NCBI GenBank assembly: GCA_018711655.1
Contig: DVIA01000069.1
Coordinates: 1 to 48,449 of the forward strand
DNA: 48,449 bases
From: Candidatus Pullichristensenella avicola
Lineage (GTDB): Bacteria > Bacillota > Clostridia > Christensenellales > Aristaeellaceae
Direction of reading: 5' to 3'
Below are positions 8,660-15,893 of this stretch, piece after piece (position 1 is the first letter of the stretch; each line of letters starts with the position of its first letter). The position numbers were made by a program, and so were the translations under genes. Under the pieces are notes generated by a model. The model was not told the origin of the DNA. It searched no databases and worked only from the letters and a program-made list of their open reading frames with translations.

Positions 8660-9150
8660 ATTGCCGCTTGTCGGGGAGCCCTTCCCGCGCCTGGATCGCC
8701 CGTAGCCGCCGGTGAATCCATTCGCCGGCATATCCCTTTTTCAGATGGGCTTCAAGGGCGCGATCAAGGGCCGGTTCCGGGTTTGCGGTTTCCTCTATCC
8801 GTTCCCGCCCGACTTCTGCAAGCCACAGTTCCAACCTCTCGCGTTCGGCGCGGGGAGGGACGGAAGGATGCGCAAACGCCGTTGCGACAACGCAACGGCG
8901 CCCCAATAGCGTTTCCCGTTCCCGGGCGATTTCAATTCCGGCTGGTTACAGGATGGAACCGACCGATCGCCCTCGCCTTTCAGCCGCTTATTCATTGCGC
9001 GCCAGCAGGTTTGAGGGCTGGGCTGCCGGTCAAAACTGCGGCGACATCGACAATGGAAAAGCGCTGTTCGTCCTTTTCCTCGTCCCATGCCGCCCCGATG
9101 GCCGTGTTTTCCCAAAGCCGTAAGTCTTTCTGCCGGTGCGGAGGGAGGCG
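8660..9150 (-). pseudogene. BRO-N / DinD-type phage antirepressor relic with at least two frameshifts
   Basis: Three adjoining leftward frames spell out consecutive parts of one family. Around 9110-9020: NTAIGAAWDEEKDEQRF, then SIVDVAAVLTG. Around 9019-8845: CWRAMNKRLKGEGDRS, ELKSPGNGKRYW. Around 8834-8667: LELWLAEVGRERIEET, then ALEAHLKKGYAGEWIHRR and LRAIQAREGLPD. Together they follow the order of the BRO-N domain and the linker helix region of clostridial phage antirepressors and DinD-like proteins (WDEE..FSVVDV..VLT; YW..LK.RLK.EG; LWLA.VG.ERI.E; YL.KGYS..WI..RL). Frame changes fall near 9022 and 8840. The C-terminal domain is unrecognisable. This is the only phage-derived trace in the roughly 1.1 kb between 8463 and 9553, which otherwise holds no gene I can support. 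Confidence 0.8.
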
Positions 9151-9553
9151 GCAAATACATGGGCGCGCGTGTTTATCCGTTCTGGGCGTGCCCGGTTGGC
9201 TTCCGACGGCTTGGGACAATGCGATGGCTTTCGTCTGCCGGCCATCTGGGATCTCTGCTCCGCATGCGCCGCCAGGGCGACCGCGCCTCAAACGCGCCGC
9301 GCGCAGTCCGGGAAAGCGCGAAAGATCGCAAAGAAGAAGAATCCGGCGGCCCCGCAGGTTCCTTCCGGCGCGCAAAGCGGGCGTTGGCGAGGGGCGCGCG
9401 AGAGAAAAACGGGCGTCGGGCGCGGAATGACGCCATTCAGATTTTTTGCGCCCTGCGCTTCTGGCGGAAGCCTGCTCCAGAGAACAGAAAGGGCGGGCGC
9501 GCCCGCCGCGAGGCGCAGACGCGCAACTGCACGCGAAGGGGGAGGCGTTGCAA

Positions 9554-10261
9554 ATGTTTGATGGGAAGGTGGCCGTCGTGACGGGCGGCGCGCGTGGGAT
9601 CGGCCGATGTATCGCCGGCGAGTTTGCCCGGAATGGCGCTGCGGTCTGCGTGATCGACAAATTGGAAAACGACTATTTTGTCGGCGACGTCGCCGAGGAG
9701 GAGACGCTGCGCCGCTTTGCGGAGAAGGTCGTCGCGGATTACGGCCGGGTGGACTATCTGATCAACAACGCCCTGCCGCTGATGAAGGGCGTTGAGAATT
9801 GCAGCTACGCGGAATTCAACTACGCGCTGCGTGTGGGCGTGACGGCGCCGTTTTATCTGGCAAAGCTGTTTTTGCCGCATTTTGCGCCGGGCGCGGCCAT
9901 CGTCAATATTTCCTCTTCGCGGGATCGCATGAGCCAGCCGCAAACGGAGAGCTATGCTGCCGCAAAGGGCGGCGTTTCGGCGTTGACGCACGCCCTGGCG
10001 GTCAGCCTTGCGGGGCGGGTGCGCGTCAATTCGATTTCGCCGGGCTGGATCGACACTTCGTTTGCCCGATACGCCGGGCCGGACGCGCGCCAGCACCCCG
10101 CGGGCCGGGTGGGCGACCCGCTGGATATTGCGAACATGGTCCTGTTCCTCTGCTCGGACAAGGCGGGGTTTATCGACGGTGAAAACATCTGCATCGACGG
10201 CGGCATGACGCGTCAAATGATCTATCACAACGATTTCGGCTGGACGCTGAACGCGGAATAA
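9554..10261 (+). CDS. Short-chain dehydrogenase/reductase
   Basis: This 235-residue classical SDR has the cofactor loop TGGARGIG (10-17), the NNA motif (71-73), a serine in NISSSRDR (near 120) and the catalytic Tyr134-x3-Lys138 (SYAAAKGG), followed by VNSISPGWIDT and a C-terminal DGGMT. It is a soluble NAD(P)-dependent oxidoreductase whose substrate is unknown. The ATG at 9554 is chosen because GGGGAGG (9540-9545) lies about 8 bases upstream; the frame is open further upstream but that part does not resemble an SDR. It is transcribed alone and ends in a perfect hairpin shared with the opposing operon. Confidence 0.88.
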   Translation: MFDGKVAVVTGGARGIGRCIAGEFARNGAAVCVIDKLENDYFVGDVAEEETLRRFAEKVVADYGRVDYLINNALPLMKGVENCSYAEFNYALRVGVTAPFYLAKLFLPHFAPGAAIVNISSSRDRMSQPQTESYAAAKGGVSALTHALAVSLAGRVRVNSISPGWIDTSFARYAGPDARQHPAGRVGDPLDIANMVLFLCSDKAGFIDGENICIDGGMTRQMIYHNDFGWTLNAE

Positions 10262-10292
10262 ACGGCGTTTGCAAGCCTCGCCGCCCCGTAGA

Positions 10293-10340
10293 AAAACGCA
10301 ACGGGCGTTCCCCAAAGGCGGGAACGCCCGTTGCGTTTTA
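10293..10340. terminator. Bidirectional intrinsic terminator
   Basis: A 19-bp perfect stem (AAAACGCAACGGGCGTTCC paired with its complement) closes a 9-base loop, with A-rich left and T-rich right flanks. It lies between the ends of the rightward SDR gene and the leftward RlmD-type gene and can serve both. Confidence 0.92.
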
Positions 10341-10393
10341 AAAGCCGCGTTTTGCCGCCCCCGCGGCGCGGAATCGCTGCATTTCAAGAACGC

Positions 10394-11662
10394 CTACAGG
10401 GCTTCTTTTTGCAGCGAGACCACTGCCTCCACATGCCCCGTATACGCGAACATGTCCACGGGTTGGACAAACTCCAGGCGGTAGCCGCCCGCGGCGAGGC
10501 GTTTGAGATCGCGCGCCAGGGTGGCGGGATCGCAGGAGATATAGGCGATGCGCTCGGGCGCGGCGCGCAAAAGGGCTTCCAGTACGCGCGCATCCGCGCC
10601 GTGGCGGGGCGGATCGAGCACGGCGGCGTCAAAACGCTCGCCGGCGGCGAGCAGACGCGGCACGATTTCCGCCGCGTCGCCCAGCAGGAAACGCGTCCGG
10701 TCGGAAAGACCGTTGCGGCGGGCGTTGTCGCGGGCGTCCATCACGGCGGGAGGGACGACTTCAACGCCCGTGGAGAGCGCGCCGCGCGCGGCCGAGAGCA
10801 GCGTGATTGTGCCGGCGCCGCAATAGGCGTCCAGCATGCGCGTTCCCTCGCAGAGACGCAGGGCGTCCAACGCCAGGGCGTACATGCGCTCGGCCTGCGC
10901 GGCGTTGACCTGGAAAAAGCTCTGCGGCAACAGCGAAAAGCGCAGGCCAGACAGCGTCTCCTCCTGGCGCGGTTCGCCCGCGAGCAGGCGGCAATCGCCG
11001 TCCAGCGCTTGCGTCGGGCGCGGCTTTAGGCGGCAGTAGTACAGGGACTGCACGCCGGGAAAATCGCGCATGGGCGGCTGTGCGGCCGCGCCGCAGAGCG
11101 TGAGCATGACTTCGCCGCGGCGGTTGACGCGCGTGACGGCCCCGCGCAGGCCGCGCAGGTTCATTTGCGCGAGGGCGCGCAGGACGCGCGCGCTCTCTTC
11201 GCGCTGCAAAAGGCAGTCCGTCAGCGGCACGACTTCGCGGCTGCCGCTGCGCATGAAGCCGATTTTGCCATCGGCAACGGCGTATTCGGCCTTGTTGCGG
11301 CAGCGCAACGGCTCGGGCGCCGGCAGCGTTTCCCGCACGGGATGCGCCTCCAGGCCGCCGATGCGTGCAAGCGCGTCCATCACTTTTTGCCGCTTGAGGC
11401 GCAGGGTTTCGCCATAGGTCATATGCCGGGCCTGACAGCCGCCGCAAAGGCCGTAGGCAGGGCAGTCCGGCTCCACGCGCGCCGGAGACGGCTCGCGCAC
11501 CCTGAGCAGACGCGCCACGACATAGCGGCCGCAGTCGCGCTCGATTTCTACATCCACCGCCTCGCCGGGAATGGAAAAGGGGACGAACGCGGCGCGCCCG
11601 TCCCGAAGCCGGCCCACGCCCTGCAGCTGTGCGCCGACGCCCGTGATGCGAATGGTTTCCAT
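10394..11662 (-). CDS. rlmD: 23S rRNA (uracil-5-)-methyltransferase, RlmD/RumA type
   Basis: 422 residues. A TRAM-like RNA-binding domain (about 1-58) is followed by a 4Fe-4S site, Cys67-x5-Cys73-x2-Cys76 with Cys150 as probable fourth ligand. A Rossmann SAM domain follows (LLPQSFFQVN, LDAYCGAGTITL, LDPPRHG), with the catalytic cysteine in YISCDPATLARDL (Cys377) and the closing VEAVVSL. The family methylates uracils in 23S rRNA (m5U1939 or m5U747) or, in TrmFO-lacking species, tRNA; which target applies here is uncertain. The start ATG shares one base with the pfkA stop (TAATG), so it is the last gene of the pfkA operon and ends at the shared terminator. Confidence 0.9.
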   Translation of the reverse strand: METIRITGVGAQLQGVGRLRDGRAAFVPFSIPGEAVDVEIERDCGRYVVARLLRVREPSPARVEPDCPAYGLCGGCQARHMTYGETLRLKRQKVMDALARIGGLEAHPVRETLPAPEPLRCRNKAEYAVADGKIGFMRSGSREVVPLTDCLLQREESARVLRALAQMNLRGLRGAVTRVNRRGEVMLTLCGAAAQPPMRDFPGVQSLYYCRLKPRPTQALDGDCRLLAGEPRQEETLSGLRFSLLPQSFFQVNAAQAERMYALALDALRLCEGTRMLDAYCGAGTITLLSAARGALSTGVEVVPPAVMDARDNARRNGLSDRTRFLLGDAAEIVPRLLAAGERFDAAVLDPPRHGADARVLEALLRAAPERIAYISCDPATLARDLKRLAAGGYRLEFVQPVDMFAYTGHVEAVVSLQKEAL

Positions 11663-12729
11663 TATTTGTACTTGGTCATGACCGCCATGACGTTGATCAA
11701 CTCTGCGATCTCGGTATCGGCGGCGTGCGCGCCATTTTGCACTTCGCTGAAAGGCACGGCGATGATGCGGTTGCCGCGTTCGCCCACGGCCAGCCCGCCC
11801 TGGTCGTCGCGCAGAAGCTCCACGGCGCGGGAGCCGAGACGGCCGGCGAGGATGCGGTCGCGCCCGGAGGGGCTGCCGCCGCGCTGTATGTAGCCGAGCA
11901 CCGTGGCGCGCGTCTCGTGGCCGGAAAGCACTTCGATGATCTCGGCGATCTGCGAACTGGTGAGGTGTTCGGTGGAAATGTGCCGGAGTTTTTCGTGCTC
12001 GGCGCAGATTTTGCCGATGTCGGCGGTCTGCGACTGCATGGCGCCTTCGGCAAAGACGATGATCATGGACGTTTTGCCGCGCAGGACGCCCCACTTGACG
12101 CGCTCGGCGATTTCCTCGATGTTCCAGGGGATCTCCGGCACCATGACCATTTCCGCGCCGCAGGCGAAGGCCGTGTGCAGGGCGATGTCGCCGCAGTTGC
12201 GGCCCATGACGGTGATGAGGCTGGCGCGCTCGTGGGAATCGCTGGTTTCGCGCACGCGGTTGATGCACTCGCACGCGGTGTTGAGGGCGGTGTCAAAGCC
12301 GATGGTGTAATCGGTATAGGCCAGGTCGTTGTCGATGGTTCCGGGCACGCCGATGGTGGGAATGCCCAAATTGTTCAGCACCGCGGCGCCCTTGTAGGTG
12401 CCGTCGCCGCCGATGCACACCAGACCCTCTACGCCGAGCATGCGCAGATTTTCCACGGCCTGTTTCTGATATTCGGGGTTGAGAAAGTCCAGGCAACGCG
12501 CGGTGCGCAGGAAGGTGCCGCCGCGATGGATCTTGTCCGAGACGCTGCGGGAAGTCATGATCTCAAAGTCGTCGTGCTCGTCCTTGCTGCGCATCAAAAC
12601 GCCATTGTAGCCGCGTTTGAAACCGATGACCGACATTTCGTTCTGAAGGCTGGTGCGCACCACCGCGCGAATGGCGGCGTTCATGCCCGGCGCGTCGCCG
12701 CCGGAGGTCAATACGCCAATTCTCTTCAT
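11662..12729 (-). CDS. pfkA: ATP-dependent 6-phosphofructokinase
   Basis: 355 residues, slightly longer than the usual 319-residue bacterial enzyme. Motifs are SGGDAPGMN near the start, IGGDGTYKGA (106-115, Gly110 in the GGDG signature of ATP-using rather than PPi-using enzymes), the catalytic PGTIDNDL (129-136) and VMGRNCGDIA, with Asn where most enzymes have His (MGRHCGD). It makes fructose 1,6-bisphosphate, the committed step of glycolysis. The ATG at 12729 is 7 bases after GGAAGGGG; a TTG two codons upstream is too close to that site. Second gene of a leftward operon: small protein, pfkA, rlmD. Confidence 0.96.
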   Translation of the reverse strand: MKRIGVLTSGGDAPGMNAAIRAVVRTSLQNEMSVIGFKRGYNGVLMRSKDEHDDFEIMTSRSVSDKIHRGGTFLRTARCLDFLNPEYQKQAVENLRMLGVEGLVCIGGDGTYKGAAVLNNLGIPTIGVPGTIDNDLAYTDYTIGFDTALNTACECINRVRETSDSHERASLITVMGRNCGDIALHTAFACGAEMVMVPEIPWNIEEIAERVKWGVLRGKTSMIIVFAEGAMQSQTADIGKICAEHEKLRHISTEHLTSSQIAEIIEVLSGHETRATVLGYIQRGGSPSGRDRILAGRLGSRAVELLRDDQGGLAVGERGNRIIAVPFSEVQNGAHAADTEIAELINVMAVMTKYK

Positions 12730-12743
12730 CTGCAAACCCCTTC

Positions 12744-12953
12744 CTAAAGGTTGTTGTCCAACAAAAACTTGCGCGCCTCAACCGCCTCGGAACTGAGCAC
12801 CAGCAATTCAAACGTGCCGTCCGCCTGCGCGCTTCCCACCGCTCTGCGGCGCACAAGGAATCCCTCCGCTGCGAGCAGCGCCTCTATGCTGTCCGCCTGG
12901 CGGGCGCCGCGAGCCATGTATACGACCATCCAGAGCGCATCGTCCGGCTTCAT
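12744..12953 (-). CDS. Small soluble protein, DUF2007-like (putative signal-transducing family)
   Basis: 69 residues beginning MKPDDALWMVVYMARG. The alternating pattern (VVYMARGARQADSIEALL, then GFLVRRRAV, FELLVLSSEAVEARKFL) predicts a beta-alpha-beta-beta-alpha fold like the DUF2007 family, which is often encoded next to pfkA or accA in Clostridia. No enzyme role is known. The ATG at 12953 follows GGGAGGCGGG. It is first in the pfkA operon, 14 bases before pfkA and about 25 bases after the predicted transcription start. Confidence 0.7.
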   Translation of the reverse strand: MKPDDALWMVVYMARGARQADSIEALLAAEGFLVRRRAVGSAQADGTFELLVLSSEAVEARKFLLDNNL

Positions 12954-12984
12954 TTTCCCGCCTCCCGCTGAAAGAATCAAAATC

Positions 12985-13013
12985 ATTATATACCCTGTGC
13001 GCGCGGAAGTCAA
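12985..13013 (-). promoter_or_regulatory. Sigma-A promoter of the pfkA operon
   Basis: Read leftward: TTGACT (13013-13008), 17-base spacer, TATAAT (12990-12985). Predicted start near 12978, about 25 bases before the first ATG. Confidence 0.85.
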
Positions 13014-13326
13014 ATAAAGCCTTGGAAATCCGCGCGCATTTTCGCCATTTTTCACATACTGGAAACATGCAAACGCTTCCGTTGCAAAGAAGCGGGGCCT
13101 TCTGCGGCGCCTGGACGGGAATCATCGAAGCGCGCCGCGCAACAGCGGGAAGCGGGCCGTGGCGCGCGGGCAAACGGCCGGCCGCGAAGGCGGCGCTTTC
13201 CACCCGGGCGCACCCGGCCTTTGGAAGCGGGAGCGCGCCGGCGGCGGAGGCCCCTTTTGCGGGGCGAAAGGCGCGCGTCGCAATGCGTCGCCATATGTTA
13301 AATATTTCAAAAACACCGCGCCCATC

Positions 13327-13356
13327 TGGACAAAACGCCCCCGGCTGTGCTATAAT
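13327..13356 (+). promoter_or_regulatory. Promoter of the tRNA-Thr/tRNA-Pro unit
   Basis: TGGACA (13327-13332), 18-base spacer, TATAAT (13351-13356). The predicted start lies about 14 bases before the tRNA-Thr gene. The roughly 310 bases between here and the divergent pfkA promoter show no gene. Confidence 0.75.
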
Positions 13357-13376
13357 TCTTAATTGTCAGCGGGTTT

Positions 13377-13452
13377 GCCAATGTAGCTCAGTTGGTAGAG
13401 CAGCCGATTCGTAATCAGCAGGTCAAGGGTTCGAGTCCCTTCATTGGCTCCA
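13377..13452 (+). tRNA. tRNA-Thr, anticodon CGT
   Basis: The acceptor GCCAATG (13377-13383) pairs with CATTGGC (13442-13448), followed by T and an encoded CCA. The D arm (GCTC..GAGC) and T arm (AAGGG-TTCGAGT-CCCTT) are normal. The anticodon loop TTCGTAA places CGT at 13410-13412, reading ACG. The anticodon stem GCCGA/TCAGC contains one C-A mismatch at its middle pair (13405 with 13417). Confidence 0.93.
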
Positions 13453-13459
13453 TTGACGA

Positions 13460-13536
13460 CGAGGTGTAGCGCAGTTTGGTAGCGCGTTTGGTTCGGGACC
13501 AAAAGGTCGCAGGTTCAAATCCTGTCACCTCGACCA
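13460..13536 (+). tRNA. tRNA-Pro, anticodon CGG
   Basis: The acceptor CGAGGTG pairs with CACCTCG, discriminator A, encoded CCA (13534-13536). The anticodon stem TTTGG/CCAAA closes the loop TTCGGGA with anticodon CGG (reads CCG). The T arm has the usual GGTTCAAATCC. It is 7 bases downstream of tRNA-Thr and shares its transcript. Confidence 0.95.
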
Positions 13537-13539
13537 GCA

Positions 13540-13578
13540 GCCCCGGGTCTGCAAGGCAGACTCGGGGCGTTGCTTTTT
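13540..13578 (+). terminator. Intrinsic terminator of the tRNA unit
   Basis: A 13-bp stem (GCCCCGGGTCTGC with GCAGACTCGGGGC, one G-T pair), 3-base loop AAG, then GTTGCTTTTT. Confidence 0.92.
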
Positions 13579-13609
13579 GGATGCAGAGGCCCCCCGCGGT
13601 GATAAGGCA

Positions 13610-13638
13610 TTGACACAAAATCCGGCGCGGACTATAAT
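13610..13638 (+). promoter_or_regulatory. Consensus sigma-A promoter for the second acyltransferase gene
   Basis: TTGACA (13610-13615), 17-base spacer, TATAAT (13633-13638): both hexamers are exact consensus. The start would be near 13645, giving a leader of about 175 bases before the ATG at 13821. Confidence 0.92.
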
Positions 13639-13820
13639 GAAAAAGGCGAAGGGCGGGCCTTTCTGTCTGCGCGCCGCCGCCCGTGGCGCGCTGCGCGGCG
13701 GTTTTCCCGGCTTCGAACCGGCGGGCGGGGCAAAAGGCGCGCGGTTTCCTTCCGGGCATTTTTCGATCGGGCCGCTGTCCGATGGGGAGAATGACGGCAG
13801 GCGTTGAAAGGAATGTGGTC

Positions 13821-14873
13821 ATGCAAAAGCGAAATGGAAACATCGAGGCGTTTCGCATCATTCTGATGCTGGGCGTTATTGCCTTTCACATTCTCCACTA
13901 TGGAAATATATTTGAACGCGCGGACGGCCCGACGACGACGATTTTGTGGCTGATCAAGAGCTTTGCCAACCTCAGCGTCAACTGCTTCGTGCTCATCACA
14001 GGCTATTTTCAATGCCAGAGCACGTTCAAGCCGCGCAAGCTCATGGCGCTTGTGACGCAGGTGTTTTTCTGGTCGGTCGTCTGCTATGCGGCCTATCTGC
14101 TGGCGGGCGGCCAGCTTCAGCGGAAGGGCCTTGTGCAGACGCTGTTGCCCTGGTTGATCGGGGGCAACTGGTTCGCCATTGTCTATATCGCCCTGTACCT
14201 GATCTCGCCGTTTCTGAATATCTTCCTGCGCGCGCTGGACAGGCGGCAGGCGACGGCGCTGCTGGTTCTGCTGATCGCGCTTTTCTGTACGCCGATGTAC
14301 GCAGAGCAGCTGTCCCTCCAGCCCCTGGGTTTTCCCTGGTTCCTGGTGGTGTATTTTGTTGGCGCGTACCTGCGCTTGTATCCGCCCAGGCGGCGGCCGG
14401 CGCTGTGGGCGGCACTGCTGCTTCTGAGCGTGGCGGGGCTGTGGCTTTTGCGCCTGATTCCCATGCCGGGTTGGGAGAAGATACCCGAATACCTGTGGAA
14501 TTACAATTCCTACCTGCCTTTGTGCGGCGCTGTGGCGGCGTTCCTGCTTTTCCTCTGGCGGCGCGAGCGGATGTATCCCCGCTGGGTGTTTCGCCTGGCC
14601 GGCGTGACGTTCGGAATCTACCTGATCCACGACAACTACTTTTTCCAGGATGTCATCTGGGCCCAGGGGCTGATCGCGCTTTTGCCGGCGCAGATAACGC
14701 TGCGGGAGATATGGATATTCCCGGCGACGCTGGCCGTTATTTTCATCGCCTGCGGGGCGCTGGAATACGGCCGCCAGGCGTTGTTTCGCGCGCTGCGCAT
14801 GGAGAAGCTGGAGGCGAAGATCGCCGACGCGGCGCAAAGGGGATACGACAAATTCTGCGGCCTTCTGCGCTAG
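13821..14873 (+). CDS. Acyltransferase 3 family membrane protein, paralogue of the gene at 824
   Basis: 350 residues, about ten membrane segments, starting MQKRNGNIEAFRIILMLG with the family histidine in AFHILHYGN. Long blocks match the protein at 824-1864 in the same order (SVNCFVLITGYF, TLLPWLIG, NWFAIVYIALYLISPF, GVTFGIYLIHD, LLPAQITL.EIW), so the two are clear paralogues, roughly half identical by eye. The family O-acylates extracytoplasmic glycans. The ATG at 13821 is about 8 bases after GAAAGGA; upstream in-frame codons lack family resemblance. It stands alone under a consensus promoter, with a terminator 45 bases downstream. GC here matches the surrounding chromosome, unlike the copy at 824. 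Confidence 0.86.
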   Translation: MQKRNGNIEAFRIILMLGVIAFHILHYGNIFERADGPTTTILWLIKSFANLSVNCFVLITGYFQCQSTFKPRKLMALVTQVFFWSVVCYAAYLLAGGQLQRKGLVQTLLPWLIGGNWFAIVYIALYLISPFLNIFLRALDRRQATALLVLLIALFCTPMYAEQLSLQPLGFPWFLVVYFVGAYLRLYPPRRRPALWAALLLLSVAGLWLLRLIPMPGWEKIPEYLWNYNSYLPLCGAVAAFLLFLWRRERMYPRWVFRLAGVTFGIYLIHDNYFFQDVIWAQGLIALLPAQITLREIWIFPATLAVIFIACGALEYGRQALFRALRMEKLEAKIADAAQRGYDKFCGLLR

Positions 14874-14916
14874 AAGCGCCGTTTCACCGCGACCGGCCGC
14901 CGCCCGCGGTTGCCCA

Positions 14917-14949
14917 AAACGCCGCCCCGGATTTTGCGGGGCGGCGTTT
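14917..14949 (+). terminator. Intrinsic terminator after the second acyltransferase gene
   Basis: A 12-bp perfect stem AAACGCCGCCCC / GGGGCGGCGTTT around a 9-base loop, ending in GTTTG. Confidence 0.85.
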
Positions 14950-15003
14950 GCGCGCGCAAGGGCCGTTTTGCGGGCCCGCTCGCAGCGCGGAGGGGGAGAT
15001 GCG

Positions 15004-15147
15004 CTTCCGGGACGAAAGACGCCTCCGGGGCGAAGGAAGCTTCCGGGACGAAAGACGCCTCCGGGGCGAAGGATGTCTCCGGGGCGAAGGGCGCACTCAA
15101 GGCGAAGGGCGTCCCCGCGGTGAAGGACGCACCCGGGGCGGGGCGCT
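15004..15147. repeat. Intergenic 18-bp minisatellite, about eight units
   Basis: Consecutive 18-base units follow the pattern CCTCCGGGGCGAAGGACG. The first four alternate between two variants (CTTCCGGGACGAAAGACG and CCTCCGGGGCGAAGGAAG); later units drift. It lies between the acyltransferase terminator and the end of the TetR gene. The unit is a multiple of three, so several frames stay open through it, but no ribosome site or family resemblance supports a protein. Confidence 0.85.
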
Positions 15148-15204
15148 TCTGGGGTGAAGGCCGTCTCCGGAGCGCGGCGAAGGAGCGGCCGGCGCGCTTT
15201 GCGC

Positions 15205-15831
15205 TCAGTCCGCCGGCAGCAGTTTGCCGACAAGAGAGCGCGCGATTTCGTAGATCGTATGGGGAACAACAGAAACGCGGGCCATCTCCATGGCCGCTTT
15301 CTGTTTTTCGGTCGTGGTCGTGTACGGGTAAATGCCAAAGAGGAAGGGAAAGAGGATGTACACAAACGTCTCAACACCCGCTTCGCCCATCTGCGGGAAG
15401 AACTTGCGCAGGCAGGCGGCGACGGCGTCCTTCGTTCGCGCGTAGGCAACCTTGAAGGCCGCCAGGTTTTCCAGGCGGCTGTTGCCCTCCATATCGTAGA
15501 GGTTCATGCACATCAATTTGAGCATGCGCTCGCGCTTTTCCAGCGTCCGCGCAAAGGCGTCGGCAAAGGCCGCGGCGCACAGCGTTTCGTGGCCGCGCAA
15601 AATGGCCTCCAGGTCCTCGGCCCAGGCTTCGTGTTCCCGTTGGAGCAGGGCGAGGAAGATTTCCTCCTTGGTATGGAAGTAATTGTAAATGGAGGTGCGG
15701 GTAAAGGACGTCCGCTTTCCGATGTCGTTGAGGGTAATCTCCCGAAACCCCATGGTTTCGTACAACGCGGCGCAGGCGTTGACGATTTCCTCTTTCCGCG
15801 CCTGCGTCAGCGCTTCTGAGCCCGCGGGCAT
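15205..15831 (-). CDS. TetR/AcrR-family transcriptional regulator
   Basis: 208 residues. The N-terminal helix-turn-helix domain is clear (ITLNDIGKRTSFTRTSIYNYF, roughly 32-52, then HTKEEIFLALL), and the all-alpha ligand domain after about residue 65 ends IARSLVGKLLPAD. The sub-type with YNYFHTKEEIFL is common in clostridial repressors. It is the third gene after the flavodoxin and DUF362 genes, all leftward, 62 bases after the DUF362 stop, with a GC-rich hairpin in the gap. Two matching TGACA-N3-TGTCA palindromes sit on the operon promoter at 17.4 kb, so autoregulation of the whole operon by this protein is likely (inference). The ligand is unknown. Confidence 0.88.
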   Translation of the reverse strand: MPAGSEALTQARKEEIVNACAALYETMGFREITLNDIGKRTSFTRTSIYNYFHTKEEIFLALLQREHEAWAEDLEAILRGHETLCAAAFADAFARTLEKRERMLKLMCMNLYDMEGNSRLENLAAFKVAYARTKDAVAACLRKFFPQMGEAGVETFVYILFPFLFGIYPYTTTTEKQKAAMEMARVSVVPHTIYEIARSLVGKLLPAD

Positions 15832-15860
15832 GCGCGGCCACCGCCTTTCCGATTGATTTC

Positions 15861-15885
15861 GGCCCCGGGGCGTCCCGCCGGGGCC
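15861..15885 (-). other. Intercistronic GC hairpin between the DUF362 and TetR genes
   Basis: GGCCCCGG and CCGGGGCC pair around a 9-base loop. No T run follows in the leftward direction, so it may lower rather than end transcription into the regulator gene, or protect the upstream message. Confidence 0.5.
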
Positions 15886-15893
15886 GGAGGGGA

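Noticed and set aside
8526-8906. A 126-codon leftward frame with a DinD-like segment, considered as an intact small gene
   Set aside because: Its recognisable part is only the middle of a larger family; the preceding domain lies in two other frames, so it is part of a pseudogene.
15004-15147. A six-residue-repeat protein encoded by the 18-bp minisatellite
   Set aside because: No start with a ribosome site on either strand and no natural sequence flanking the repeat; kept only as a DNA repeat.
13632-15449. A 600-codon leftward open frame opposite the second acyltransferase gene
   Set aside because: It is antisense to a clear membrane enzyme, is rich in Arg, Pro and Gln, has no ribosome site or family motif, and arises from high GC at codon third positions. 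The same holds for long antisense frames over pdp (19994-21403), EF-G-like (25089-27302) and capE (2431-3402).
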